The notes under the pieces were generated by a model. The model made no database searches. It had not been told where the DNA came from and saw only the letters and a program-made list of their open reading frames with translations. 64,000 bases of DNA from RGIG4576 sp045656705 (GTDB lineage: Bacteria > Bacteroidota > Bacteroidia > Bacteroidales > Muribaculaceae): contig JAZORR010000043.1 of NCBI GenBank assembly GCA_045656705.1, forward strand, positions 23,292 through 87,291, given 5' to 3'. The number at the start of each line of letters is the position of its first letter. The first letter of the stretch is position 1. Of this stretch, positions 25,158-33,118 are shown piece after piece. The position numbers and the translations under genes are program-made.

Positions 25158-26636
25158 TTACTTCACTTTCCATTCGAAACCGTCTTTGGTGTCTTTCACA
25201 TCAAAGCCGATTTCGGCAAGTCGGTTGCGAATAAGGTCGCTTGTAGCCCAATCTTTGTTGTCTTTAGCATTCTTACGGATTTGAAGTAACAAATCTACGG
25301 CTTCTTCGTAAGGCTTCAAATTCACATCGCCTGAAGCAGCAACATCGCGCACACCAAGGATATCAAACAAGAATACCGAGAATACTTCTTTCAATGCATC
25401 AAGATCGGCTTGAGAGATAGTAGCCTTGCCATCGTTCACAAGGTTGATAGCACGACAAGCATCGAAGAGGTGAGCAATCACTGTGGCAGTGTTCAAGTCG
25501 TCGTTCATCGCTTCATAACATTTAGCTTTCATGTCAGCCACATTAATATCTACAGTGGTAGCATCGGCAGCCTTGATATCGTTTAAGCGTTTCCAACCAT
25601 CCATCATACGGTCGTAAGCCTTCTCGGCAGATTTCAAAGCATCGTTAGAGAAGTCCACAGTACCACGATAGTGGGCCATAAGGATGAAGAAGCGAATGGT
25701 CATTGGCGAATATGCTTGCTCAAGAAGTTCGTGAGTGCCATTGAAGAACTCGTCGAGAGTGATGAAGTTGCCAAGCGACTTACCCATCTTCTTACCGTTG
25801 ATGGTAATCATATTGTTGTGCATCCAATAGCGCACTGCATCGTGTCCTGAATGAGCCACTGATTGAGCAATTTCGCATTCGTGGTGAGGGAACATCAAGT
25901 CCATACCTCCACCATGCACATCGAATGTTTCGCCAAGATATTTTGTACCCATTGTAGAGCATTCCAAGTGCCATCCTGGGAAGCCGTCGCTCCATGGAGA
26001 AGGCCAACGCATAATATGCTCAGGTGATGCTTTCTTCCACAATGCAAAATCGGCAGGGTGATGCTTTTCGCTTTGTCCGTCGAGCTCGCGAGTGGTGTTG
26101 AGAAGTTCTTCCACATTTCTACCCGAAAGTTTGCCGTAGTTATAGTCCTTATTAAACTTAGGTACATCGAAATATACCGAGCCTTCGCTTTCGTAGGCAT
26201 ATCCTGCCTCAAGAATCTTCTTGATATACTCGATTTGCTCGATGATGTGACCAGAGGCATGAGGCTCGATGCTTGGAGGAAGCACATTAAGTGCGTCCAT
26301 AGCCTTGTGGTAGCGATTTAGATAGTATTGCACCACTTCCATAGGTTCAAGTTTTTCGAGACGAGCCTTCTTTGCAATCTTGTCTTCGCCATCGTCGGCA
26401 TCATGCTCGAGGTGACCTACGTCGGTGATATTGCGCACATAACGCACCTTATAGCCAAGGTGTAGCAAGTAACGATAGAAGATATCGAAAGTGATAGCTG
26501 GACGAGCGTGTCCTAAGTGTCCATCACCATAGACAGTAGGACCACACACATACATACCCACATGTGGCTCATTCAACGGAATAAATTGCTCTTTCTTGCG
26601 AGAGAGCGTGTTATATACATATAATGGGTGTTCCAT
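25158..26636 (-). CDS. cysS: Cysteinyl-tRNA synthetase
   Basis: Class I aminoacyl-tRNA synthetase of 492 residues. The zinc-site cysteine and HIGH variant are in MYVCGPTVYGDGHLGHARPA (from about residue 26). GWHLECSTMGTKYLGETFDV follows and then HGGGMDLMFPHHECEIAQS. The KMSKS loop appears as KKMGKSLGNF near 283. The helical anticodon domain ends the protein. The ATG at 26636 is preferred to a TTG six bases upstream. Confidence 0.96.
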   Translation of the reverse strand: MEHPLYVYNTLSRKKEQFIPLNEPHVGMYVCGPTVYGDGHLGHARPAITFDIFYRYLLHLGYKVRYVRNITDVGHLEHDADDGEDKIAKKARLEKLEPMEVVQYYLNRYHKAMDALNVLPPSIEPHASGHIIEQIEYIKKILEAGYAYESEGSVYFDVPKFNKDYNYGKLSGRNVEELLNTTRELDGQSEKHHPADFALWKKASPEHIMRWPSPWSDGFPGWHLECSTMGTKYLGETFDVHGGGMDLMFPHHECEIAQSVAHSGHDAVRYWMHNNMITINGKKMGKSLGNFITLDEFFNGTHELLEQAYSPMTIRFFILMAHYRGTVDFSNDALKSAEKAYDRMMDGWKRLNDIKAADATTVDINVADMKAKCYEAMNDDLNTATVIAHLFDACRAINLVNDGKATISQADLDALKEVFSVFLFDILGVRDVAASGDVNLKPYEEAVDLLLQIRKNAKDNKDWATSDLIRNRLAEIGFDVKDTKDGFEWKVK

Positions 26637-26646
26637 ATTCAATCAA

Positions 26647-26961
26647 TTAGTTTATACCGAAAGGATTAAGAGGAGCATTAGGAGTGCCTACAGGCATCTT
26701 AGGCTTGATTTCGCCGAAAGTTTCTTCGTATTTGCGTACATTTTCTTGAAGAGCGAAAAGCAATTGCTTCACATTTTCAGGAGTCATAACGATGCGACTT
26801 TGCACCTTAGCTTGAGGCACATTTGGCGCCATGCAAATCATATCAAGGAAAAATTCAGATGGACCGTGAGAAATCACTGCCAAATTTGCATACTTACCTT
26901 GTGCCACTTCTGGCGACATTTCGATACTAATCTCTTTCTTTTGTTGTTGATTATTGCTCAT
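26647..26961 (-). CDS. DUF3467 family protein
   Basis: A 104-residue cytoplasmic protein typical of Bacteroidetes: KKEISIEMSPEVAQGKYANL, SEFFLDMICMAPNVPQAKV and RIVMTPENVKQLLFALQENV, ending in a Pro-rich tail. Function unknown. The ATG at 26961 is chosen; a longer open frame upstream overlaps the NigD-like gene and is AT-rich. It lies 10 bases before cysS on the same strand. Confidence 0.85.
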   Translation of the reverse strand: MSNNQQQKKEISIEMSPEVAQGKYANLAVISHGPSEFFLDMICMAPNVPQAKVQSRIVMTPENVKQLLFALQENVRKYEETFGEIKPKMPVGTPNAPLNPFGIN

Positions 26962-26981
26962 AATATATTCTATATTTTTAT

Positions 26982-27653
26982 TTATTGATATTCGTTTATA
27001 TTTACGGGAAATATATATTGTTTTTTCTCGTCGTTTACATTGTATATAAGAGTTTTCACTCCATTGAGCGCCAAAGCTGGCTCTATGTAATAACTCATAT
27101 AGGTTTCGGTCCAATAATAAGTTTTTGCCCCCATAAGGTTTTGAATTTGGTAGCAATTAAGACAGCCATTAGCATCTATCGTGCCATCGGTATACAAGTA
27201 CATAATGCGACCAGACTCAGAATAAAGCACCTTGCAACGCACATTTAAATAATTACCCGTACGCCAAATGCTCTCCACTCTTATGGTATCCATCTTCAGT
27301 TCCATCGTAGGCATCTGCGCTTCTACTCTGATGGTGTCAGTGTGTACTTTCGACAAACCTTTCACAGTGACCACTTGATGATTATTGCCCAAATCCTCTG
27401 CCACCTCATAATTGAGCAACATGCGTTGCCCCACTTTGATAGCATCGGAGGTGTAGTTATTAGCCTTGAGTGTGATGAGAGGCGAATCGTTGTAGGACTG
27501 ATAGGTGAAAACTGCACCACCCTCTTCGTTTCCCATATAAGTAACCATATTATAGAAGAAATCGCCATAACGATATTCTTCCTCATCATCGTTACAAGAG
27601 ACGAAGGCCATCGTAGCCACCAAACTCAATAATATGTATTTAAACTTATTCAT
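26982..27653 (-). CDS. NigD-like lipoprotein
   Basis: A 223-residue outer-envelope lipoprotein (signal MNKFKYILLSLVATMAFVSC, Cys20, followed by an acidic NDDEEEYR). Beta-rich body segments such as SPLITLKANNYTSDAIKVGQ and YTDGTIDANGCLNCYQIQN resemble the NigD family. That family is named after a gene in a Bacteroides bacteriocin cluster but occurs widely without a known function. It sits between the LolD-like ATPase gene and DUF3467 on the minus strand. Confidence 0.75.
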   Translation of the reverse strand: MNKFKYILLSLVATMAFVSCNDDEEEYRYGDFFYNMVTYMGNEEGGAVFTYQSYNDSPLITLKANNYTSDAIKVGQRMLLNYEVAEDLGNNHQVVTVKGLSKVHTDTIRVEAQMPTMELKMDTIRVESIWRTGNYLNVRCKVLYSESGRIMYLYTDGTIDANGCLNCYQIQNLMGAKTYYWTETYMSYYIEPALALNGVKTLIYNVNDEKKQYIFPVNINEYQ

Positions 27654-27669
27654 TATCTATCACACTTAA

Positions 27670-28326
27670 TTAATCGTTAATAATCTTCCCATCGCTCATA
27701 CGCAACACCCTATCGGCATCAGCGGCCAAAGAGTCGTCGTGAGTAACTATAACAAAAGTTTGCTTCATTTCGTCGCGTAAACGGAAGAAAAGTTTATGCA
27801 ATTCTTGTCGGTTTTGCGAGTCGAGACTCCCCGATGGTTCATCGGCAAGCACCACCGAAGGTCGATTGATGAGAGCTCGTGCCACAGCCACACGCTGACA
27901 TTCACCACCCGAAAGTTGGGAAGGTTTATGTTCCAATCTCGCTCCAAGTCCCAAGAATTCAAGTAATTCTTTGGCTCTCGATTCGGCATCTTTCTGCTTA
28001 GCCCCACCGATAAGAGCCGGCATCATCACATTTTCGAGCATCGTAAATTCTGGCAACAATTGGTGAAACTGAAACACAAATCCGATGTGCTGATTGCGAA
28101 AACGAGCCAATTCATTCCCTTTCAAGGAAAACACATCTTTGCCATCGTAAAGCACTTGTCCACTATCGGGAGAGTCGAGAGTACCAACAATCTGCAAAAG
28201 CGTGGTTTTACCAGCGCCACTTGCACCCACAATAGTCACAAGTTCGCCGTCGGGAATATTCACGCTCACATCATTCAGCACCTGAAGCGTGCCATAAGTC
28301 TTATTTATGTTTCTAATTTCAATCAT
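27670..28326 (-). CDS. lolD: LolD-type ABC transporter ATP-binding protein
   Basis: A 218-residue ATPase of the MacB/LolD class. Walker A is TIVGASGAGKTTLLQIVG (about 31-48), the Q-loop is FQFHQLLPEFTMLENVMMPA, the ABC signature is LSGGECQRVAVARALINRPS and Walker B is VVLADEPSGSLDSQNR. It probably energises lipoprotein release (LolCDE) or a MacB-like exporter. No permease gene lies next to it, so the partner is unknown. A TATCTTTG -7 box at 28333-28340 lies only about 7 bases from the ATG, so the mRNA may be almost leaderless. Confidence 0.88.
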   Translation of the reverse strand: MIEIRNINKTYGTLQVLNDVSVNIPDGELVTIVGASGAGKTTLLQIVGTLDSPDSGQVLYDGKDVFSLKGNELARFRNQHIGFVFQFHQLLPEFTMLENVMMPALIGGAKQKDAESRAKELLEFLGLGARLEHKPSQLSGGECQRVAVARALINRPSVVLADEPSGSLDSQNRQELHKLFFRLRDEMKQTFVIVTHDDSLAADADRVLRMSDGKIIND

Positions 28327-28472
28327 CTACTGCAAAGATAATACAAATTTCGTGCCGAAAATCCATTTTATGCCACAAAAAGGGAGTTAAACAGAGGAAA
28401 ATTCATAAATTCTACAAATTTAGTCTACTTTAGATTCGTTTTAGGTGCTTTGGAGTTTTTATTTGGAATTAT

Positions 28473-28504
28473 TTTGCCTATTTACAAAATAATTATTAAG
28501 TTTG
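28473..28504 (+). promoter_or_regulatory. asnA promoter
   Basis: TTTG (28473-28476), 20 bp, TAAGTTTG (28497-28504), 28 bases before the asnA ATG: an exact consensus match. Confidence 0.8.
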
Positions 28505-28532
28505 TGGTCGAATTATACAATAAATCTACAAC

Positions 28533-29567
28533 ATGGCATTAATCATACCTAAGAAATATAAGCAAAAGCTATTACCCGAAACTACCGAAATAGCTATCAA
28601 GAAAATCAAGGAATTGTTTCAAGAGAAATTGTCGCGTCGCTTGAATTTGCGTCGTGTCACAGCACCTCTATTTGTACTCACTGGTACGGGTATCAACGAC
28701 GACCTTAACGGTGTGGAAAATGCAGTATCATTCCCTATAACTTGCATGGGCAACCGTCAAGCCGAAGTGGTGCATTCACTCGCGAAATGGAAACGCATGA
28801 AACTTGGCGCTTACGACATTCCTGCGGGCTACGGATTGTATACCGATATGAATGCAATCAGAGCATGCGAAGACCTTGACAACCTACACTCACTATATGT
28901 GGACCAATGGGACTGGGAACGCTCGATAAAAGCATCGGATCGAAATATAGATTATTTAAAGGATACCGTAAAGAACATTTACAGTGCTTTACGCGAAACT
29001 GAATATAGCATTTACGAGGAATTTCCTCACATCACACCTCGCTTGCCCGAAGAAATCACCTTCATTCACGCACAGGAATTGCTTGATATGTATCCACATC
29101 TTTCGTCGAAAGAGCGAGAAATAGAGGCTACTAAGAAATATGGAGCAATCTTCTTGATAGGTATCGGCGCACCATTGAGCAACGGAGAACCTCACGATGG
29201 TCGTGCTCCCGACTATGATGACTGGATTACTCCAAATAGCGATGGATATCAAGGTCTGAATGGCGACATACTTGTGTGGGACGATATACTTAACACTGCG
29301 ATAGAATTGTCGTCGATGGGTATTCGCGTAAGTCCACAATCACTTATGCTTCAACTTGAGGCACGCAATTGCACCGAACGCAAGGAACTCACCTTCCACC
29401 GTGCATTGCTCAACAACGAACTTCCACTATCGATAGGTGGTGGTATAGGTCAAAGTCGCTTGTGTATGTTCTTACTACAAAAGGCGCACATCGGCGAAGT
29501 GCAAGCGAGCATCTGGCCCGAAGAACAAGTGGAAATCTGTCGCCAACACGGAATCTACATTGTATAA
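28533..29567 (+). CDS. asnA: Aspartate-ammonia ligase (asparagine synthetase A)
   Basis: Makes asparagine from aspartate, ammonia and ATP. The 344-residue length is typical. It shows class II synthetase-like motifs: TAPLFVLTGTGINDDLNGVE (about 44-63), LYVDQWDWERSI near 114-125, AIFLIGIGAPLSNGEPHDGR, and the C-terminal motif 3 region LPLSIGGGIGQSRLCMFLLQ. Monocistronic, with its own strong promoter. Confidence 0.96.
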   Translation: MALIIPKKYKQKLLPETTEIAIKKIKELFQEKLSRRLNLRRVTAPLFVLTGTGINDDLNGVENAVSFPITCMGNRQAEVVHSLAKWKRMKLGAYDIPAGYGLYTDMNAIRACEDLDNLHSLYVDQWDWERSIKASDRNIDYLKDTVKNIYSALRETEYSIYEEFPHITPRLPEEITFIHAQELLDMYPHLSSKEREIEATKKYGAIFLIGIGAPLSNGEPHDGRAPDYDDWITPNSDGYQGLNGDILVWDDILNTAIELSSMGIRVSPQSLMLQLEARNCTERKELTFHRALLNNELPLSIGGGIGQSRLCMFLLQKAHIGEVQASIWPEEQVEICRQHGIYIV

Positions 29568-29654
29568 TAGAGAGTCGTGAGGAGTTATAAAATGTAGGAT
29601 TATATATTTTTTGGTAAAGAAAATCACTTTTTTGATAAAAAATGTGCGAAAAAT

Positions 29655-29685
29655 TTTGCAGATTCAAAAATTCTTCCTACCTTTG
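29655..29685 (+). promoter_or_regulatory. tRNA-Asp promoter
   Basis: TTTG (29655-29658), 19 bp, TACCTTTG (29678-29685), about 42 bases before the tRNA. Confidence 0.8.
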
Positions 29686-29727
29686 CACTCGCAATCTTGA
29701 AAAGAGTTCAAGATAAAAACATTTAAA

Positions 29728-29801
29728 GGTGCGTTAGTTCAGTTGGTTAGAATACATGCCTGTCACGCATGGGGTCACGGGTTCGAGTCCCGTACGCACC
29801 G
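29728..29801 (+). tRNA. tRNA-Asp (GTC)
   Basis: 74-nt cloverleaf. The acceptor GGTGCGT pairs with ACGCACC. The anticodon stem CATGC/GCATG encloses loop CTGTCAC with anticodon GTC. The T arm is ACGGG-TTCGAGT-CCCGT, the discriminator is G and no CCA is encoded. Confidence 0.95.
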
Positions 29802-29807
29802 CAAGAA

Positions 29808-29833
29808 GCCTTGAAGAAATTCAAGGCTTTTTT
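29808..29833 (+). terminator. tRNA-Asp terminator
   Basis: GCCTTGAA, loop GAAA, TTCAAGGC, then TTTTTT: a perfect intrinsic terminator. Confidence 0.93.
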
Positions 29834-29874
29834 GTTTTCTCTAATGATAATTCCCACAAATTCACAAATCAAAT

Positions 29875-30261
29875 ATGCTAAAGTCAATATTATTAGTAGG
29901 TTTGGGAAGTGCTAGCGGAGGTATAGCACGATTCCTTATCAGCAAATACACACACCATATAATCTCTCTACCATTTCCACTCGGCACAATAGTGGTGAAT
30001 GTATTAGGATGCTTTATTATAGGACTAATCTACAGCCTCATAAGCAAGAATTCACTTACAGGTGAAAACATGCATCTATTACTCGCCACCGGATTCTGTG
30101 GAGGATTTACTACATTCTCAAGTTTTATTCACGAAAATTACTCAATGATAGAACGAGGTCACATTTTAGAATGTGCCATCTACACAGGATTGAGCATAGT
30201 ATTAGGAATATCAGCCCTATATCTTGCAATATACATAGTGCGAAACATGCTCAACATATAG
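29875..30261 (+). CDS. crcB: Fluoride channel CrcB/Fluc
   Basis: A 128-residue four-helix membrane protein that exports fluoride as a dual-topology dimer. Hallmarks: GSASGGIARFLISKY (about 11-25), PLGTIVVNVLGCFIIGLIYS with the channel Asn, and TGFCGGFTTFSSF with the conserved Phe/Thr track. No fluoride riboswitch fits in the 40-bp gap after the tRNA-Asp terminator, and no separate promoter was recognised. Confidence 0.93.
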   Translation: MLKSILLVGLGSASGGIARFLISKYTHHIISLPFPLGTIVVNVLGCFIIGLIYSLISKNSLTGENMHLLLATGFCGGFTTFSSFIHENYSMIERGHILECAIYTGLSIVLGISALYLAIYIVRNMLNI

Positions 30262-30319
30262 AAGTTCGCTAAATTTATATAAATCATCATAATGTAATTT
30301 ATAGAACACCACTATAACA

Positions 30320-30351
30320 TTTGTGCATACGATTTATTTAAAGTACCTTTG
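30320..30351 (+). promoter_or_regulatory. Promoter of the SlyD-like gene
   Basis: TTTG (30320-30323), 20 bp, TACCTTTG (30344-30351), 46 bases before the ATG. Confidence 0.8.
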
Positions 30352-30396
30352 CATAGAATTTAACAAAGAATATTAACAAAAAAGATTATACAGAAA

Positions 30397-30957
30397 ATGG
30401 AAACAATCAAACCAGGTAAATACATCGAGCTTGCTTACGATGTGTTTGAAGTAGATAAGAAAGAAGATGCTCTAATGATGAAGTTCACTCCAGAGCACCC
30501 TGACAAATTTATCGTGGGAGTGGAAAAGGATATCCTTCCTGAATTTGAAAAGAGATTGCAAGGCTTGAAGCCAGGAGATGATTTCGATATGACATTCGAG
30601 CCAAAAGATGCATTCGGCGAACATTCAGAAGAATATGTAATGGACCTTGACAAGACTATCTTCTGCAACGAAGAAGGCGAATTTGATAGCAAGATGGTGT
30701 ATGTGGGCAATGTGCTTCCAATGATGACAGAAGATGGTTACCGCGTGCATGGTATCGTATTGAACGTAGGCGAAGAAAAGGTAACTCTTGACTTCAACCA
30801 CCCACTTGCAGGCAAAACTGTACGCTACACAGGTAAAGTGCTTGTAGTGCGCGATGCTACTGCCGAAGATATGCAACCTCAACACTCATGCGGTGGTTGC
30901 AGCTGTGGTCACGACTCATGTGGCGACAACTGTGGTGGCTGCGAAGGTTGCCACTAA
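30397..30957 (+). CDS. slyD: SlyD-like FKBP peptidyl-prolyl isomerase
   Basis: A 186-residue cytoplasmic isomerase/chaperone. The FKBP half-domains surround an inserted flap: GKYIELAYDVFEVDKKEDAL at the start, LKPGDDFDMTFEPKDAFGEH near 50-70, and VTLDFNHPLAGKTVRYTGKV near 130-149. The tail is rich in Cys and His (HSCGGCSCGHDSCGDNC then GGCEGCH), as in SlyD, where it binds nickel or zinc. It may help metallocentre assembly; that role is inferred from the family. Confidence 0.9.
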   Translation: METIKPGKYIELAYDVFEVDKKEDALMMKFTPEHPDKFIVGVEKDILPEFEKRLQGLKPGDDFDMTFEPKDAFGEHSEEYVMDLDKTIFCNEEGEFDSKMVYVGNVLPMMTEDGYRVHGIVLNVGEEKVTLDFNHPLAGKTVRYTGKVLVVRDATAEDMQPQHSCGGCSCGHDSCGDNCGGCEGCH

Positions 30958-31005
30958 TCCTCAATGAGGCAAAAAGAAAGCCTTTAAAGGTTAAAATAAC
31001 TTAAA

Positions 31006-31045
31006 AACCAAATATTCTCCAAGCAGAGTATTTGGTTTTATTTTT
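31006..31045 (+). terminator. Terminator of the SlyD-like gene
   Basis: AACCAAATATTCT (31006-31018) pairs with AGAGTATTTGGTT (31025-31037), followed by a T-rich run. Its second arm overlaps the -33 element of the small-RNA promoter that follows. Confidence 0.8.
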
Positions 31046-31061
31046 AATGGTAGTATATTTG
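31031..31061 (+). promoter_or_regulatory. Promoter of small-RNA candidate B
   Basis: TTTG (31031-31034), 19 bp, TATATTTG (31054-31061). No gene starts nearby; a strong terminator follows about 40-80 bases downstream. Confidence 0.65.
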
Positions 31062-31066
31062 CTATG

Positions 31067-31141
31067 TGTTTTTCATAGTATTAAAATAAGATTAAGGTTT
31101 CAAACAGATTTCGTAGTGATACGAGGTCTGTTTTGTTTTTG
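31067..31141 (+). ncRNA. Intergenic small-RNA candidate B
   Basis: A consensus promoter is followed within about 75 nt by a near-perfect intrinsic terminator: AAACAGATTTCGTA (31102-31115), loop GTGA, TACGAGGTCTGTTT (31120-31133), then TTGTTTTT. No open frame of note lies between. The 5' part (TTTTTCATA...AAGATTAAGGTTTCAAA) resembles candidate A at 53.7 kb. The start of transcription is estimated from the -7 box. It might instead be a leader or attenuator for thioredoxin, but thioredoxin has its own promoter downstream. Confidence 0.55.
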
Positions 31142-31184
31142 TAGATATTATAAATTACATCTATCACACCATACAATAAATCAA

Positions 31185-31216
31185 TTTGACAAACGACATT
31201 TCACGCATTAACTTTG
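31185..31216 (+). promoter_or_regulatory. Thioredoxin promoter
   Basis: TTTG (31185-31188), 20 bp, TAACTTTG (31209-31216), 33 bases before the ATG at 31249. It also shows that the longer frame starting at 31186 is not the gene start. Confidence 0.8.
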
Positions 31217-31248
31217 CAACAAAAACAATAACAAACGACAATACAATT

Positions 31249-31608
31249 ATGGCAACAATACATTTAAGCAAAGCTGGTTTTCTAAGACGCGTGAATAACT
31301 TTGAACAAAATCCTAACGAATGGAAATTCTTAGGAGACAAACCTGCACTTATCGACTTTCACGCCAAATGGTGTGGCCCATGCAAAACCATCTCACCCAT
31401 CATCGACCAACTTGCCGATGAATACGACGGCAAAGTAGATATTTACAAAGTGGATGTAGATAGCGAACCAGAACTATCTAATTATTTCGGTATTCGCTCG
31501 GTGCCAACACTTGTGTTTATCCCACTCGGCGCAGAGCCACAAATAGTAGCAGGAGCCTATCCAAAGCAAGAAATAGCTCATGCAATAGATACGGTATTAC
31601 TGAAATAA
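31249..31608 (+). CDS. trxA: Thioredoxin
   Basis: A 119-residue thiol-disulfide oxidoreductase with the CXXC site in ALIDFHAKWCGPCKTISPII and the cis-proline loop SVPTLVFIPLG. The slightly extended N-terminus (FLRRVNNFEQNPNEWKFLG) is common in Bacteroidetes thioredoxins. The ATG at 31249 is supported by the promoter position; the open frame itself runs 63 bases further upstream. Confidence 0.92.
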   Translation: MATIHLSKAGFLRRVNNFEQNPNEWKFLGDKPALIDFHAKWCGPCKTISPIIDQLADEYDGKVDIYKVDVDSEPELSNYFGIRSVPTLVFIPLGAEPQIVAGAYPKQEIAHAIDTVLLK

Positions 31609-31660
31609 ATTTCTAAACAGAATTTCTTCAAATTTGATAATAAAAGAAATGTTATTAGAA

Positions 31661-32509
31661 TCATTGCTCAAATTCTATCATTGAAGCACAATCATAGCCT
31701 TCATTATAGAGTTTGAGCAATTTATTTGTGTCTCGTTCCATACGCCCCACCACAATAGGTTTTTCAGGACGAATAACAGTGATTTCATCTCGATCTTCGA
31801 GCATTTCCACGAGCTCCATTTGTTCGTTATACATCTTATTGCGAGCAGTAATCGCCTTACGAAGTTTAGGATATTTGCGATACATAAACGGAGGTACAAA
31901 ACTCATCTTATCGGGTTTTCGATATCCACGATTGCGAGTAAGCACTACTACATTATTGTCGAAACCTAAAGAGCGAGCACGAAGCAAAGGAATAGAATCG
32001 GCAATACCACCATCGAGCATAGGTTTACCATCGACATAGGCAATCGGACACACAAAAGGCAAACTACTCGAAGCCTTTACAATATCAATGATTCTCTCTG
32101 GGGAATCCTTTTCATCATAATAGCACGCCTCACCAGTGTCGCAACTTGTTGTGACCATCTCATATCGTTCGGAGCACTGCGCATAACTATCGTAGTGATA
32201 AGGTATTATCTCATTGGGGAAAGTGTGAAACAGCAAATCAAAATCCATTATATTACCCTTCGTGAGCAAATGCTTAAATCCGATATATTGATATTTTTCG
32301 AGCAAATCAATATTACTATACTTAGCACGGCCTCGCTGCCCCGACATATAAGACAAGCCATTGCAAGCACCAGCACTCACACCTATAGTATAAGGGAAGC
32401 GAATTCCCCTATCCATAAAGTTGTCGAGCACTCCACAAGTGAACACACCACGCATACCACCACCTTCAAGCACAAGTCCCGAATGGCCGTCTAAAATCAC
32501 TTTTCTCAT
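31661..32509 (-). CDS. Patatin-like phospholipase
   Basis: A 282-residue cytoplasmic lipid acyl hydrolase. The oxyanion-hole motif is GLVLEGGGMRGVFTCGVLD (about residues 11-29). The nucleophile elbow is TIGVSAGACNG (Ser in GVSAG), and the catalytic aspartate is in the DGGIADSIP motif near 163. It resembles the YjjU branch. A TATCTTTG -7 box lies at 32540-32547 on the minus strand. Natural lipid substrate unknown. Confidence 0.9.
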   Translation of the reverse strand: MRKVILDGHSGLVLEGGGMRGVFTCGVLDNFMDRGIRFPYTIGVSAGACNGLSYMSGQRGRAKYSNIDLLEKYQYIGFKHLLTKGNIMDFDLLFHTFPNEIIPYHYDSYAQCSERYEMVTTSCDTGEACYYDEKDSPERIIDIVKASSSLPFVCPIAYVDGKPMLDGGIADSIPLLRARSLGFDNNVVVLTRNRGYRKPDKMSFVPPFMYRKYPKLRKAITARNKMYNEQMELVEMLEDRDEITVIRPEKPIVVGRMERDTNKLLKLYNEGYDCASMIEFEQ

Positions 32510-32910
32510 TTACAGATAATTTCAATTCAGATTTTCGTTCAAAGATAAGAATTATTTGTGGGATTTTATAAGCAAATGGCAGGAAATTACAGAAGTCATA
32601 CTACACTAAAAAAGAACGATGTTTCCCAACAGCGTTCCCTCTTTAAATCTACAATCTATAAAAACATATATATTTCTACTCTACTTTTATGACGAATCAC
32701 TCGCCATTCTACTTTTACTACTCAAATTTAAGCACTTAAATAAGACTAACCAAATTTATTTACAACTATTTTTTGCACAAATACACCAATTTTATGCAAC
32801 TATCTAAAATTCAAGCAATTGCAATTTTATGTTTAAAAACATAATCTTTAAACAAATTCAAAATATTTCATTTTCTCGCTAAATCCAGAAAAAAATAGTA
32901 ATTTTGTGCT
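32510..32910. other. AT-rich intergenic region without a recognised gene
   Basis: About 400 bases between divergent genes. It holds the -7-like box of the patatin gene (32540-32547, minus) and TAATTTTG at 32899-32906 for the DUF4250 gene on the plus strand. A 62-codon frame at 32619-32807 has a composition like noncoding DNA and no family resemblance. I see nothing else. Confidence 0.6.
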
Positions 32911-33099
32911 ATGATGGAGAAAAATGTTTTACCCGAAGACCCTTTTATGTTGCTAAGTTTTGTGAATATGAAGTTGCGTGACCAATACGACAACCTTGAT
33001 TCGCTATGCGATGATATGAACATCAATCGTGCCGAACTTGAGGAAAAACTCGCAGCAGCTGGATTTGAATACAATCAGACACAAAACAAATTCTGGTAA
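32911..33099 (+). CDS. DUF4250 family protein
   Basis: A 62-residue protein, acidic and helical: LPEDPFMLLSFVNMKLRDQY followed by NLDSLCDDMNINRAELEEKL and AAAGFEYNQTQNKFW. It is a known small family of unknown function in Bacteroidetes and Firmicutes. The -7 box TAATTTTG ends only four bases before the first ATG, so transcription probably starts at or next to the start codon. Two ATGs lie in tandem. It is followed by miaA 19 bases downstream, so the two may be cotranscribed. Confidence 0.85.
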   Translation: MMEKNVLPEDPFMLLSFVNMKLRDQYDNLDSLCDDMNINRAELEEKLAAAGFEYNQTQNKFW

Positions 33100-33118
33100 T
33101 ACTCATTCCAAATTCCGT

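Noticed and set aside
29834..29874. Fluoride riboswitch upstream of crcB
   Set aside because: Only about 40 bases lie between the tRNA-Asp terminator and the crcB ATG, and no riboswitch-like pairing is visible.
31067..31141. Candidate B as a thioredoxin leader/attenuator
   Set aside because: A complete promoter (31185-31216) lies after its terminator and directly before the thioredoxin start, so an independent transcript is more likely.
32619..32807. 62-codon plus-strand frame in the 32.5-32.9 kb gap
   Set aside because: Leu/Phe/Tyr-rich translation typical of AT-rich noncoding DNA, with no promoter and no family resemblance.
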